The translations under genes were made by a program, and so were the position numbers. From NCBI GenBank assembly GCA_022565655.1, contig JAIUMG010000045.1, forward strand, positions 1 through 14,272: 14,272 nt of DNA, given 5' to 3'. The notes beneath the pieces are model-generated. The model made no database searches and was not told where the DNA came from. It saw only the letters and a program-made list of their open reading frames with translations. Source of the DNA: Alkalimonas sp. Its GTDB lineage: Bacteria > Pseudomonadota > Gammaproteobacteria > Enterobacterales > Alteromonadaceae. This document shows, in pieces, positions 14,204 to 14,272 of the stretch. Every line of letters starts with the position of its first letter. Position 1 is the first letter of the stretch.

Positions 14204-14272
14204 TTACCCTGACTGGTGCTGCCGAAACCATTCACCCACGATCAAAGCTGCAGCCACACCCACGTTGAGCGA
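14204..14272 (-). CDS. SpoU/TrmH-type RNA 2'-O-methyltransferase, C-terminal fragment (partial)
   Basis: The minus strand reads 22 residues, SLNVGVAAALIVGEWFRQHQ then SG and a TAA stop, and continues beyond the window edge. SLNV.VA followed by a hydrophobic helix and a short basic tail is the C-terminal motif 3 of SpoU-family SPOUT methyltransferases (TrmH, RlmB and relatives), where it forms part of the SAM-binding knot. These enzymes 2'-O-methylate tRNA or rRNA. Which member it is cannot be decided from this fragment. It converges on glgC with only 15 bases between the stop codons and no terminator hairpin between them. Confidence 0.75.
   Translation of the reverse strand, partial: SLNVGVAAALIVGEWFRQHQSG

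Noticed and set aside
1..14272. CRISPR arrays, tRNA/rRNA genes, insertion sequences, prophage or defence genes
   Set aside because: No regularly spaced repeats, transposase or integrase motifs, tRNA-like cloverleaf ends or defence domains were seen on either strand.

Overview
This window looks like a chromosomal segment of a gammaproteobacterium. The order metK ... rsmE-gshB-yqgE-ruvX and the high identity of transketolase, MetK, RsmE, GshB, YqgE and RuvX to enterobacterial proteins recalled from memory point to that class. A perfect MetJ-type operator palindrome upstream of metK and the general protein style suggest an Alteromonadales/Vibrionales-like lineage; that placement is tentative. 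Base composition is near 50% GC by eye and looks uniform. There is no sign of an insertion sequence, prophage, CRISPR array, tRNA or rRNA.

Layout. (1) 85-2082, minus strand: complete transketolase (tkt). (2) 2083-2480: divergent intergenic region with a Met-box-like site and a leader stem-loop. (3) 2481-3629: metK, closed by a strong UUCG-loop terminator. (4) 3816-5384: a monocistronic AbgT-family transporter between terminators, with an inverted repeat near its putative transcription start. (5) 5596-8576: a compact housekeeping run, rsmE-gshB-yqgE-ruvX-DUF1653, with gaps or overlaps of a few bases except before yqgE. (6) 8743-12728: a five-gene unit made of a 58-aa membrane protein, a Yip1-family membrane protein, a MacA/HlyD-like periplasmic adaptor, a MacB/LolD-type ABC ATPase and an FtsX/MacB-type permease. 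(7) 12959-14188: an ADP-glucose pyrophosphorylase homologue (GlgC) with an unusual 9-codon upstream reading frame. (8) 14204-14272, minus strand: the C-terminal end of a SpoU/TrmH-type RNA methyltransferase, convergent with glgC.

How the genes work together. Transketolase (pentose phosphate pathway) and MetK (S-adenosylmethionine synthesis) are core metabolism. MetK makes the methyl donor used by RsmE and by the partial SpoU enzyme. GshB makes glutathione. The five-gene unit encodes most of a tripartite-type ABC export machine, lacking only an outer-membrane channel. It is preceded by two membrane proteins of unknown role that are apparently translationally coupled to each other, and it is the best candidate here for an undescribed system. 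GlgC keeps its catalytic residues but differs at the positions that bind the activator in the E. coli enzyme.
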